This document shows, one piece after another, positions 1 through 5,164 of a DNA stretch of 6,909 nt. A program made the translations under genes and the position numbers. This stretch comes from Candidatus Avoscillospira stercoripullorum (GTDB lineage: Bacteria; Bacillota; Clostridia; Oscillospirales; Oscillospiraceae). Location of the stretch: NCBI GenBank assembly GCA_018712905.1, contig DVGD01000173.1, forward strand, positions 1 to 6,909, in the 5' to 3' direction. The notes beneath the pieces are model-generated. The model had not been told where the DNA came from, did not search any database, and saw only the letters and a list, made by a program, of their open reading frames with translations. Every line of letters starts with the position of its first letter. Within the stretch, counting starts at the first letter, position 1.

Positions 1-191
1 GCCGGATCCGGGCGCTGTACGGGGGAAATCACAGGCTTTCCGTCCTTGCCCAAAAGTACCGTCAGACCGCCGGCATAGCCGTTGAAGGAGAAAAGGTAGT
101 TGACCCCTGTCTCCCGATCCACCCAGATCTCCATGCCGTTCATGGCGCCCTGGGAGTAGATTTTTTCAAAGCGCTTTTCTTCCTTTGCCAT
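1..191 (-). CDS. DUF6440 family protein (partial, 3' end off the window)
   Basis: This is a small soluble protein of unknown function. Sixty-three codons are visible from the ATG at 191 and no stop is reached before the window edge. The visible protein begins MAKEEKRFEKIYSQG and carries the segment VDRETGVNYLF (about residues 24-34), followed by GYAGGLTVLLGKDGKPVI (about 38-55). This layout, a charged start, then VDxxTGVNYLF, then GYAGGLTxLLxxDGKP, is what I recognise as the DUF6440 family of Firmicutes. Members are only about 60-70 residues, so the gene is probably almost complete here. There is no signal peptide or membrane segment. It is the last visible gene of a three-gene operon, and its GAGG ribosome site overlaps the stop codon of the PH-domain gene upstream. 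No reaction can be assigned. The family call is from memory of the conserved core, not from a search. Confidence 0.75.
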   Translation of the reverse strand, partial: MAKEEKRFEKIYSQGAMNGMEIWVDRETGVNYLFSFNGYAGGLTVLLGKDGKPVISPVQRPDP

Positions 192-194
192 AGT

Positions 195-202
195 ATCACC
201 TC
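195..202 (-). promoter_or_regulatory. Ribosome binding site of the DUF6440 gene, overlapping the upstream stop
   Basis: On the minus strand the sequence reads GAGGTGATACTATG. GAGG lies 7 bases before the ATG at 191. The TGA stop of the PH-domain gene (201-203) sits partly inside this site, so a ribosome finishing the PH gene lands on the next start. This supports one operon with coupled translation and fixes the start at 191. Confidence 0.7.
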
Positions 203-647
203 AATTTTCGTCACAGTCTGGAATCCCGTCGCCGTCGGTGTCGCATTCGGGGCTGTGGAGCACGCCGCCGGAGCCAAAGATCTCCTTGCCCTTGACGCCG
301 GTCTCCGTGCGCCGCCGCTCCACCAGGTCGCTCAAAAACCGGCGCACCTGGTCGGGCTTTTTGATGTTTTTGAGTTCCAGAACGCCGCTGGTCTTGTCGG
401 TGCAGAAGAGTACCACCGTGCCCACGCCGAAGATCCGCTGCCCCAGGGTCTGGCTGGAGCGAATGTCCATGATGCGGTAGAGGAGCAGCTCGTCTGTCTC
501 GGTGCGCAGTAAGCCCTTCTTGCAGTACAGGCGGTTTTCGTCCACCTTATACTTGGTAAAGGTGATGGGCATGCCGAGAAAGCGCTTGGTGTCCGCCCAG
601 AGCACCTCGTCCTCGTGGAGATTGTTGAGTACGGTATTCTTTCCCAT
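201..647 (-). CDS. Small soluble bacterial PH-domain (bPH_2/YdbT-like) protein with a calcium-loop-like C-terminus
   Basis: This protein has 148 residues from the preferred start. Residues about 12-107 look like a bacterial pleckstrin-homology domain of the DUF304/bPH_2 type: a strand with ITFTKYKVDENRLYCKKGLL, then ELLLYRIMDIRSSQTLGQRIFGVGTVVLF, then a strand ending LELKNIKKPDQVRRFL. Related YdbS/YdbT proteins usually carry membrane helices; none is visible here, so this copy is probably cytoplasmic. A linker (about 108-134) leads to a tail, CDTDGDGIPDCDEN (135-148), which matches the DxDxDGxxD calcium loop of thrombospondin type-3 or dockerin-like repeats and is framed by two cysteines. An ATG at 653 also exists, but it abuts the AGGAGG directly; the ATG at 647 sits 6 bases from it and is the better start. 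The gene lies between a Nudix hydrolase and a DUF6440 gene. The domain call is good; the ligand and role are unknown. Confidence 0.8.
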   Translation of the reverse strand: MGKNTVLNNLHEDEVLWADTKRFLGMPITFTKYKVDENRLYCKKGLLRTETDELLLYRIMDIRSSQTLGQRIFGVGTVVLFCTDKTSGVLELKNIKKPDQVRRFLSDLVERRRTETGVKGKEIFGSGGVLHSPECDTDGDGIPDCDEN

Positions 648-653
648 GGTCAT

Positions 654-659
654 CCTCCT
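654..659 (-). promoter_or_regulatory. Ribosome binding site that decides the PH-domain gene start
   Basis: The minus strand reads TAGGAGGATGACCATGGGA. The perfect AGGAGG leaves 0 bases to the first ATG (653) but 6 to the second (647), so the second is favoured. The TAG stop of the Nudix gene (658-660) overlaps the start of this site, again suggesting translational coupling. Confidence 0.75.
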
Positions 660-1221
660 AGTCCCGTCCGGCCAGCACGCCCTCGTGGACGGCGGCCTTT
701 AAAATGGCGATCTGCGTCTTGGCGTCGGGGATGTTCCCGGCCATCACCTCGGCCACCAAATCCTTGAGGGGAATGAGCTCCACGTCCAAAAACTCGTCCG
801 CGTCCAGGTGCCGTTCGCCCCGGGTCAGCCCCTTGGCCAGGTACATCCAGATGGTCTCGTCGGAGTAGGCGCAGGCGGGGTAGAAGAGCCCCAGGGGGAT
901 GAGCTCCTGTGCATGGTAGCCGGTTTCCTCCTCCAGCTCCCGCCGGGCGGCGGATTCGTGGTTTTCCTGCTTGCTGTCGAGCTTTCCGGCGGGGATCTCC
1001 AAAAGCACCCGATCCACCGGGTAGCGGTACTGCCGCTCCATGACGGCGTAGCCGTCGTCGGTGATGGGCAGCACGCACACCGCGCCCACATGGCGCACCA
1101 GCTCCCGGGAGGCGGTATCGCCGTTGGGCAGCGCCACGGAATCGTGGTAAAGATGCAGAATTTTCCCGTCAAACACCAGCTCCGAGCCGGTTTGGCGCTC
1201 CTTCAAATCCATTTCAGACAT
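658..1221 (-). CDS. nudF: Nudix hydrolase, ADP-ribose pyrophosphatase type
   Basis: This 187-residue enzyme should hydrolyse ADP-ribose (and perhaps other nucleoside diphosphate sugars) to AMP and a sugar phosphate in the cytoplasm, with Mg2+. The length fits the ADPRase branch. The Nudix box lies at residues 79-102: G79, E86, then R94-E95-L96-E97-E98-E99-T-G101-Y102; E98 and E99 are the expected metal ligands. There are six residues between G79 and E86 rather than the textbook five. Upstream, RQYRYPV (63-69) and EIPAGK (75-80) are typical of ADP-ribose pyrophosphatases, and FYPACAYSDE (113-122) after the box matches the segment that distinguishes this branch from other Nudix enzymes. The ATG at 1221 has GGAGG 7 bases before it. 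This is the first gene of the operon with the PH-domain and DUF6440 genes, and its stop overlaps the next ribosome site. Family confidence is high; the exact substrate is inferred. Confidence 0.9.
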   Translation of the reverse strand: MSEMDLKERQTGSELVFDGKILHLYHDSVALPNGDTASRELVRHVGAVCVLPITDDGYAVMERQYRYPVDRVLLEIPAGKLDSKQENHESAARRELEEETGYHAQELIPLGLFYPACAYSDETIWMYLAKGLTRGERHLDADEFLDVELIPLKDLVAEVMAGNIPDAKTQIAILKAAVHEGVLAGRD

Positions 1222-1252
1222 GGTGGAACCTCCATCTAATTTCGTTAAGGCT

Positions 1253-1281
1253 ATCTTACGCTATTTTTAGGAAGGATGCAA
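1253..1281 (-). promoter_or_regulatory. Candidate sigma-A promoter of the Nudix operon
   Basis: Reading the minus strand, TTGCAT (1281-1276) is followed after exactly 17 bases by TAAGAT (1258-1253). The -10 box matches TATAAT at 4 of 6 positions and the -35 box matches TTGACA at 3 of 6. It lies about 30 bases upstream of the Nudix start and is the only reasonable pair I see there. It is moderate in strength and untested. Confidence 0.45.
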
Positions 1282-1312
1282 TGGGGAATTACGAACCGCG
1301 CAGTGCACAATT

Positions 1313-1338
1313 GTAGGGGTCGATCTCCTGATCGACCC
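1313..1338 (+). repeat. GTAGGGG palindromic repeat, copy A (short form)
   Basis: The element begins GTAGGGG and contains a perfect 9-bp inverted repeat, GGGTCGATC (1317-1325) and GATCGACCC (1330-1338), around a 4-base loop (TCCT). It matches copies B and E but has one extra loop base and lacks the second small hairpin GCCGC-GAA-GCGGC. It sits between the Nudix promoter and the end of the unknown gene at 1389. Confidence 0.85.
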
Positions 1339-1388
1339 GCAAGAGGCATGGTGGTAGATGGAAAACATATTCTCCATTGTAGCGCAAC

Positions 1389-1901
1389 TTAGCATTGGCG
1401 CGAAGCACGATAATTTGCCGTCAGTTCCAGATAGCCGCGACGGTTGTGGGCAATGCCAGCCCAGTCCAGAATTGCAGCCATTACAAAAACAGGGTCAAAT
1501 ACAGAATCACCCGGCTGTTTTCCTGCATAATAATACCCGATGGCGCCAACGACGGTATCTATAGTGCAGTTTCCTTCTCCAAGTCGAAAATTGCGCCCCA
1601 TCCCCTTGCGAGCCCGTCCGCCCTGGCGCTCCAACAATTCAACAATGATATCAAATACACGATATCCATATGGAGGCTTAATCGGGAGTTGATCGCAAGA
1701 AAACGCATTTTTGCCTGCTTCGTCCCGAATTTCATAGGCATTGCCCTGTATGGAATAGACAATCGCTTTTCCACCTTGATTGACAAGCTTTTGGTGGATA
1801 ATTTCTGAGGCGGCCAGGCATGTCCTTCCTTTGGTTTGGCTTTCTTTTACCAAAAAATCTACCTCCCATCTATTTACTTGGTTATAATTTATGTTTTTCA
1901 T
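1389..1901 (-). CDS. Hypothetical protein, AT-richer than its neighbours
   Basis: This 170-residue protein is not one I recognise. It has no signal peptide and no clear membrane helix, although residues 132-150 (DSVFDPVFVMAAILDWAGI) are hydrophobic enough for a buried helix. The N-terminal part has a possible helix, ASEIIHQKLVNQGGKA (31-46). A middle section, YGYRVFDIIVELLERQ (78-93), is followed by a basic, glycine-rich stretch, GGRARKGMGRNFRLGEGN (94-111), which might contact nucleic acid or phosphate; that is only a guess. The end reads HNRRGYLELTANYRASRQC. The reading frame looks protein-like throughout, with plausible helices and strands, unlike the antisense frame. The ribosome site is poor (AAAGAG, 9 bases before the ATG at 1901). 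Base composition is visibly lower in G+C than the flanking enzymes, which suggests later acquisition. It stands alone, divergent from the phosphoglucomutase gene. Confidence 0.65.
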   Translation of the reverse strand: MKNINYNQVNRWEVDFLVKESQTKGRTCLAASEIIHQKLVNQGGKAIVYSIQGNAYEIRDEAGKNAFSCDQLPIKPPYGYRVFDIIVELLERQGGRARKGMGRNFRLGEGNCTIDTVVGAIGYYYAGKQPGDSVFDPVFVMAAILDWAGIAHNRRGYLELTANYRASRQC

Positions 1902-1987
1902 AATAAAATGCTCTTTTACTTTTTTAGGATATCACATACGCTAAGGATTTTCTACATTCCATTTTGAGCAAATTAACAGTTTTTGGC

Positions 1988-2016
1988 TGTACATCGCTAT
2001 GGCGCCGTGCTATAAT
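1988..2016 (+). promoter_or_regulatory. Extended -10 promoter of the phosphoglucomutase gene
   Basis: A perfect TATAAT at 2011-2016 is preceded directly by TGC (2008-2010), an extended -10 element. TGTACA at 1988-1993 matches the -35 consensus at 4 of 6 positions with a 17-base spacer. Transcription should begin near 2023, giving a leader of about 55 bases that contains the self-complementary GCCGCGCGCGGC (2036-2047). The divergent unknown gene at 1901 shows no comparably good promoter. Confidence 0.8.
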
Positions 2017-2077
2017 GGGAACGAAATCAGCGGCTGCCGCGCGCGGCTATTGAAATAATTGGAGGAGACGTGACACT

Positions 2078-3775
2078 ATGGATGCAAGAACCGAATTTAA
2101 CCGTTGGAAAGCCAATTGCAAGGGCGCGATGCTCGAAGAGCTGTTGGCCATGGAGAACGATGACGCCGCCGTCCAGGCTGCCTTTGGAAGCAAGGCCAGC
2201 TTCGGCACCGCCGGTATCCGCAGCGTCATGGGCGTGGGCACCGCCCGCCTCAACGACCTGACCGTCCGCCAGACCGCCCGTGGTCTTGCCAAGTACCTCC
2301 TCGAATCCGGCGGCAGCAAGACCTGCGCCATCGGCTATGACTGCCGCCACAACTCCCGCCGCTTTGCCGAGGTCTGCGCCGCTGCCCTGGCTGCCGAGGG
2401 CGTCCACGTCTACCTCTATGACCGGCTGTGCCCCACGCCCATGCTCTCCTTTGCCGTGCGGTACTTAAAGTGCGGCGTGGGCATGGTGATCTCCGCCAGC
2501 CACAACACCAAGGAGTATAACGGCCTCAAGTGCTACGGCGCCGACGGCGGCCAGATGACCGAGATTCCCGCCGCTGCCGTCTCCGCCGCCATGGAGACCG
2601 TGGATCTCTTCGAGCCTGAAAAGGAGAGCTACGAGAGCCTTCTTGCAAAGGGCGCCATCGAGTATATCTCCCAGGACGTGTGGGAGGCCTACTACAAGCG
2701 CATTTCCCAGGAGGCCATTGCCCCCGAGAACGTGAAGAAGGCTGAGCTCAAGGTCGTCTATTCGCCCCTTTGCGGCGCGGGCGGCGAGCCGGTGCAGGAG
2801 ATGCTCAAGCGCCTGGGCGCCACCTACTGGGTGCCCGCCTCCCAGAAGGATCCCTCCGGCGACTTCGCCACCTGCCCCAACCCCAACCCCGAGAACGATA
2901 CCGCCTTCAACGAGAGCTATGCCCTGGCCAAGGAAGTGAAGCCTGACCTGGTCATGGCCACCGACCCCGATTCCGACCGCATCGCCGTGGCCATCCCCCA
3001 GGGCGACGGCTTCCGCAAGTTCTCCGGCAACGAAATGGGCTGCATGCTCTTAGACTATATCCTCTCCTCCCTCCAGAAGGCCGACAAGCTCCCCAAGGAG
3101 CCTGTGGCCGTGAAGAGCATCGTCTCCACGCCTCTGGCCGACCGGGTGGCCGCTGCCTACGGCGTGAAGATCCGCACGGTACTCACCGGTTTTAAGTATA
3201 TCGGCGGCGTGATTCTGGAGCTGGAGCAGGCCGGTCATCCCGAGGACTTTGTGCTGGGTTTTGAGGAGAGCTGCGGCTACCTCAAGGGCGACTACGCCCG
3301 GGATAAGGACGCCGTGGTCGCGGCTATGCTGATCTCTGAGATGGCCGCCACCTACAAGCTCCAGGGCAAGACCCTGGGCGATGTGATGGACGGCATCTAC
3401 CAGCGGTTCGGCTACTTCGTCGCCGGCCTCAAGAACGTGGTCTTCACCTCCGATGAGCAGAAGGCCAAGTGCATGGCGCTCCTGGACGAGTTCCGCGCCA
3501 ACCCGCCCAAGGAGATGGCGGACTACGCCGTCACCGCCGTGGCCGACTTCAAGGCAGGTACCATCCGGGATGTGAAGACCGGCGAGACGACGCCCACGGG
3601 ACTTCCCACGGAGAACATGGTCATGCTCACCCTGGGTGAGCAGGGGAGAATCATTCTCCGCCCCTTCGGCACCGAGCCCAAGATCAAGTTCTACTATACC
3701 GCCGCGGCCGACTCCATGGCCACTGCGGAGGCCATGATCGCCAAGATGGACGAGGCCATGACTGCATTGCTGTAA
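2078..3775 (+). CDS. pgcA: Alpha-phosphoglucomutase / phospho-sugar mutase
   Basis: This complete 565-residue cytoplasmic enzyme of the alpha-D-phosphohexomutase superfamily should interconvert glucose-6-phosphate and glucose-1-phosphate, possibly also mannose phosphates, feeding envelope polysaccharide or glycogen synthesis. All four domain signatures are present: SFGTAGIR near the start (41-48); the phosphoserine loop SASHNTKEYNG (139-149), with S141 as catalytic serine; the metal loop TDPDSDR (295-301), with D296, D298 and D300; the sugar loop GFEESCGY (394-401); and the phosphate loop RPFGTEPK (528-535). The last loop has phenylalanine where RPSGTEP is usual. The length and the long insertions match the Gram-positive PgcA type (about 580 residues) rather than the shorter phosphoglucosamine mutase GlmM. 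The ATG at 2078 follows GGAGGAG (2061-2067) at about 10 bases. The gene is monocistronic, with its own promoter and repeat hairpins downstream. The exact sugar preference cannot be read from sequence. Confidence 0.95.
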   Translation: MDARTEFNRWKANCKGAMLEELLAMENDDAAVQAAFGSKASFGTAGIRSVMGVGTARLNDLTVRQTARGLAKYLLESGGSKTCAIGYDCRHNSRRFAEVCAAALAAEGVHVYLYDRLCPTPMLSFAVRYLKCGVGMVISASHNTKEYNGLKCYGADGGQMTEIPAAAVSAAMETVDLFEPEKESYESLLAKGAIEYISQDVWEAYYKRISQEAIAPENVKKAELKVVYSPLCGAGGEPVQEMLKRLGATYWVPASQKDPSGDFATCPNPNPENDTAFNESYALAKEVKPDLVMATDPDSDRIAVAIPQGDGFRKFSGNEMGCMLLDYILSSLQKADKLPKEPVAVKSIVSTPLADRVAAAYGVKIRTVLTGFKYIGGVILELEQAGHPEDFVLGFEESCGYLKGDYARDKDAVVAAMLISEMAATYKLQGKTLGDVMDGIYQRFGYFVAGLKNVVFTSDEQKAKCMALLDEFRANPPKEMADYAVTAVADFKAGTIRDVKTGETTPTGLPTENMVMLTLGEQGRIILRPFGTEPKIKFYYTAAADSMATAEAMIAKMDEAMTALL

Positions 3776-3795
3776 TTTAAGCCTTCCCTTGGCGT

Positions 3796-3839
3796 TGTAG
3801 GGGTCGATCTCTGATCGACCCGTGCCGCGAAGCGGCCAA
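3796..3839 (+). repeat. GTAGGGG palindromic repeat, copy B (long form)
   Basis: This 44-base element is identical to copy E at 3953-3996. It contains a first hairpin, GGGTCGATC-TCT-GATCGACCC (3801-3821), and a second, GCCGC-GAA-GCGGC (3824-3836). It begins 20 bases after the phosphoglucomutase stop, so it will be in the 3' end of that transcript and may act as a terminator or stability hairpin. Confidence 0.9.
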
Positions 3840-3847
3840 AGGCTGCC

Positions 3848-3870
3848 GGGCGGTGATAGCCGCCCCTACA
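3848..3870 (-). repeat. GTAGGGG palindromic repeat, copy C (GGGCGG subtype, inverted)
   Basis: On the minus strand this reads TGTAGGGGCGGCTATCACCG followed by CCC. It shares the TGTAGGGG head of copies A, B, E and F, but its stem is GGGCGG/CCGCCC around a 6-base loop, marking a second subtype in the opposite orientation. Confidence 0.8.
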
Positions 3871-3871
3871 G

Positions 3872-3895
3872 GCGCGCCCGGTTTTCTTGGCGCGC
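3872..3895. repeat. GC-rich inverted repeat between copies C and D
   Basis: GCGCGCC (3872-3878) and GGCGCGC (3889-3895) form a perfect 7-bp inverted repeat around the 10-base loop CGGTTTTCTT. It sits exactly between the two inverted GTAGGGG-type elements and may be part of one composite unit with them. Confidence 0.6.
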
Positions 3896-3899
3896 AGGC

Positions 3900-3925
3900 G
3901 GCGGCATGAGGGCATGCCGCCCTAC
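3900..3925 (-). repeat. GTAGGG palindromic repeat, copy D (GGCGGCATG subtype, inverted)
   Basis: On the minus strand it begins GTAGGGCGGCATG. It has a perfect 9-bp stem, GGCGGCATG (3900-3908) and CATGCCGCC (3913-3921), with loop AGGG. It is the same head-plus-hairpin design with a different stem sequence and one G fewer in the head. Confidence 0.75.
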
Positions 3926-3952
3926 GGTGCGGAGGAAATTTTGACTGCACCC

Positions 3953-3996
3953 TGTAGGGGTCGATCTCTGATCGACCCGTGCCGCGAAGCGGCCAA
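3953..3996 (+). repeat. GTAGGGG palindromic repeat, copy E (long form, identical to B)
   Basis: This is identical to copy B over all 44 bases, with hairpins at 3958-3978 and 3981-3993. The start-to-start distance is 157 bases. Such a perfect direct repeat suggests a recent duplication or transposition, or gene conversion, and could recombine to delete the intervening C-D unit. Confidence 0.9.
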
Positions 3997-4001
3997 GAAG
4001 A

Positions 4002-4039
4002 GGGTCTGTCGCAGAATTTTTCAATTCTGCGACAGACCC
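4002..4039. repeat. Perfect 17-bp inverted repeat (hairpin) upstream of lrgA
   Basis: GGGTCTGTCGCAGAATT (4002-4018) and its exact reverse complement (4023-4039) flank the 4-base loop TTTC. It is much longer than the GTAGGGG stems and unrelated in sequence. No strong T-run follows on either strand, so it is not a classic terminator. It may be a small mobile palindrome, a remnant of transposon ends, or an insulator ahead of the lrgA promoter. Confidence 0.85.
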
Positions 4040-4050
4040 ATATTTCTACC

Positions 4051-4079
4051 TTGCGGCGGCGCGGCCAGCGTGCTATACT
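4051..4079 (+). promoter_or_regulatory. Promoter of lrgAB
   Basis: TTGCGG (4051-4056) and TATACT (4074-4079) are separated by exactly 17 bases, and TGC precedes the -10 box, making it an extended -10 element. The -10 context GTGCTATACT closely resembles GTGCTATAAT at the phosphoglucomutase promoter. Transcription should begin near 4086, a short leader before the AAAGGAG ribosome site (4094-4100). I saw no obvious LytR-type operator in the remaining space. Confidence 0.7.
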
Positions 4080-4108
4080 GGCTGCATCTTGGAAAAGGAG
4101 CGATTATT

Positions 4109-4477
4109 ATGTCTGTGCTTGCACAGCTGGCGGTAATTTTTCTCGTCTGCCTGATCTCCGAGGGCATCTGTGCCCTGCTGCCCATTGCCTTTCCCGCCGC
4201 GGTCATGGCCATGGTGCTCTTACTGCTGCTGCTCTTCGGACGCGCGTTCAAACCGGAGCAGCTTCGGGAATCTTCCGACTTTCTGCTGGATCACATGGCC
4301 TTTTTCTTTGTGCCGGGATGCGTGTCCCTCATTAAGTATTGGGACGTCATGGCCGCCAATCTTCTTCCGATTCTGGTCATCATTCTCGTCACCACGCCTC
4401 TGGTCTTTTTCCTCACGGGACATGCCGTGCAGCTCACGCTGCGCCTGATGACGCGGAAGGAGGAGACGAAACAATGA
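4109..4477 (+). CDS. lrgA: LrgA/CidA family holin-like membrane protein
   Basis: This 122-residue integral membrane protein has about four hydrophobic segments (roughly 4-24, 28-44, 64-80 and 84-112). The middle signature, PIAFPAAVMAMVLLLLLL followed by KPEQLRESSDFLLDHMAFFFVPG (49-70), matches the LrgA/CidA family, whose members carry FLLxxMxxFFVPxxV. Family members pair with LrgB; they were first described as holin/antiholin-like modulators of murein hydrolase activity and, in Bacillus and Streptococcus, are tied to pyruvate transport. The ATG at 4109 is chosen because AAAGGAG lies 8 bases upstream and a promoter just before it. A TTG-started extension to 3887 would cross repeats and promoter. 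The stop overlaps the lrgB start by 4 bases. No LytSR two-component genes are in the window. Whether it acts as LrgA or CidA cannot be decided. Confidence 0.92.
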   Translation: MSVLAQLAVIFLVCLISEGICALLPIAFPAAVMAMVLLLLLLFGRAFKPEQLRESSDFLLDHMAFFFVPGCVSLIKYWDVMAANLLPILVIILVTTPLVFFLTGHAVQLTLRLMTRKEETKQ

Positions 4478-5160
4478 TGCAAGCCATCCTCGACTCCCCG
4501 CTTTTGGGGCTGGGGCTCTCCGCAGCCACCTTTGCCCTGGGGCGCTGGATCCAAAAAAAGACGGGCTGGACCATCGCCAACCCGCTGCTCATCTCCGCCG
4601 TGCTCTCCATTGCGCTGCTGCTCGTGCTGGAGATTCCCTATGAGGCCTATGCCCAGGGCGGCGAGTTTATCAACCTCATGCTCTCGCCGGTGACGGCCAT
4701 TCTGGCGCTGGGAATCTACAACCAGCGCGCCGTGCTCAAGCGCTATTTTGTGCCGGTGCTGGTGGGCTGCCTGGTGGGCAGCGCCTCCAGTGTCCTGAGC
4801 GTCCTGGGGCTGTGCAGGCTCTTCGGGCTGGATCAGACCATCACTGCGGCGCTGATCCCCAAGAGCTGCACCACGGCCATCGCCCTGGGCATCGCCGAGG
4901 CCAAGGGCGGAATTGTGGCCATCACGGCAGCCTGCGTGATCTTCACCGGCCTGGTGGGCGCCCTGGGCGCGCCGCTCTTTGCCAAGGTCTTCCGCATCAC
5001 CGACCCGGTGGCGCAGGGGCTGGCCGTGGGCGCATGCAGCCACGCCCTGGGCACCTCCAAAGCCCGGGAAATGGGCGAACTCCAGGGCGCCATGAGCAGC
5101 ATTGCCATCGGCGTGTGCGGCCTACTCACAGTGCTTCTCTCACTGGTACTGCCCCTATAA
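4474..5160 (+). CDS. lrgB: LrgB/CidB family membrane protein
   Basis: This 228-residue multi-spanning membrane protein is the partner of LrgA. Its hydrophobic profile suggests about six to seven helices. Family hallmarks are clear: NPLLIS near residue 36; PKSCTTAIALGIAEAKGGI (129-147), corresponding to PKSxTTPIAxxIxxxxGG; RITDPVAQGLAVGACSHALG (174-193), the conserved ASHAxGT-like block; and GELQGAMSSIAIG (201-213). The ATG at 4474 forms an ATGA overlap with the lrgA stop, and AAGGAGGAG (4457-4465) inside lrgA gives suitable spacing; a second ATG follows directly at 4477. In the conserved PKSxTT block the fourth residue is cysteine rather than the common valine. Tight coupling implies a fixed ratio with LrgA. 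A strong hairpin follows the stop within 5 bases. Confidence 0.93.
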   Translation: MMQAILDSPLLGLGLSAATFALGRWIQKKTGWTIANPLLISAVLSIALLLVLEIPYEAYAQGGEFINLMLSPVTAILALGIYNQRAVLKRYFVPVLVGCLVGSASSVLSVLGLCRLFGLDQTITAALIPKSCTTAIALGIAEAKGGIVAITAACVIFTGLVGALGAPLFAKVFRITDPVAQGLAVGACSHALGTSKAREMGELQGAMSSIAIGVCGLLTVLLSLVLPL

Positions 5161-5164
5161 GAAT

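Larger units (their letters stand above)
3776..4108. other. Gene-free stretch packed with palindromic repeats
   Basis: No convincing gene lies in these 333 bases between the phosphoglucomutase gene and lrgA. In order it holds repeat B, inverted repeat C, a GCGCGCC/GGCGCGC hairpin, inverted repeat D, repeat E, a perfect 17-bp inverted repeat and the lrgA promoter. A TTG-initiated open frame running into lrgA from 3887 crosses all of these and is not credible as protein. No conventional terminator with a long T-run follows the phosphoglucomutase gene; the repeat hairpins may serve as one. Confidence 0.75.

Noticed and set aside
238..702. Three overlapping plus-strand open frames opposite the PH-domain gene
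   Set aside because: They are antisense shadows; the bacterial PH domain, ribosome sites and stop-overlap pattern support the minus strand.
808..1239. 143-codon open frame on the plus strand opposite the Nudix gene
   Set aside because: Low-complexity Gly/Val/His composition and no ribosome site; the Nudix motifs on the minus strand explain the region.
1345..1388. Terminator hairpin for the unknown gene (ATGGAGAA/TTTTCCAT on the minus strand)
   Set aside because: The stem is 8 bp with a G-T wobble and AT-rich, and no T-run follows. It is too weak to list.
1395..1808. 137-codon open frame on the plus strand opposite the unknown gene
   Set aside because: The minus-strand frame gives a more protein-like product covering more of the interval; the plus frame lacks a ribosome site and recognisable features. 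Since the minus product is itself unrecognised, this is less certain than the other rejections.
2027..2407. Minus-strand open frame across the phosphoglucomutase start and promoter
   Set aside because: It is alanine/glycine-rich antisense of a well supported enzyme and crosses its promoter.
2078..3775. Phosphoglucosamine mutase GlmM instead of phosphoglucomutase
   Set aside because: GlmM is about 450 residues; 565 residues with the GFEESCGY and SASHNTKEYNG motifs fits the PgcA-type phospho-sugar mutase.
3796..3996. CRISPR array
   Set aside because: The repeats are irregularly spaced, of mixed orientation and of two subtypes, and are scattered between unrelated genes; there are no uniform spacers or cas genes.
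3887..4108. N-terminal extension of LrgA from a TTG start
   Set aside because: The extension would run through repeat D, repeat E, the 17-bp inverted repeat and the promoter. LrgA homologues are about 120 residues, and the ATG at 4109 has a well placed AAAGGAG.
4291..5043. 250-codon open frame on the minus strand opposite lrgAB
   Set aside because: It is rich in His, Gln, Arg and Gly with no recognisable domain, as expected for the antisense of GC-rich membrane genes; lrgA and lrgB are strongly supported on the other strand.
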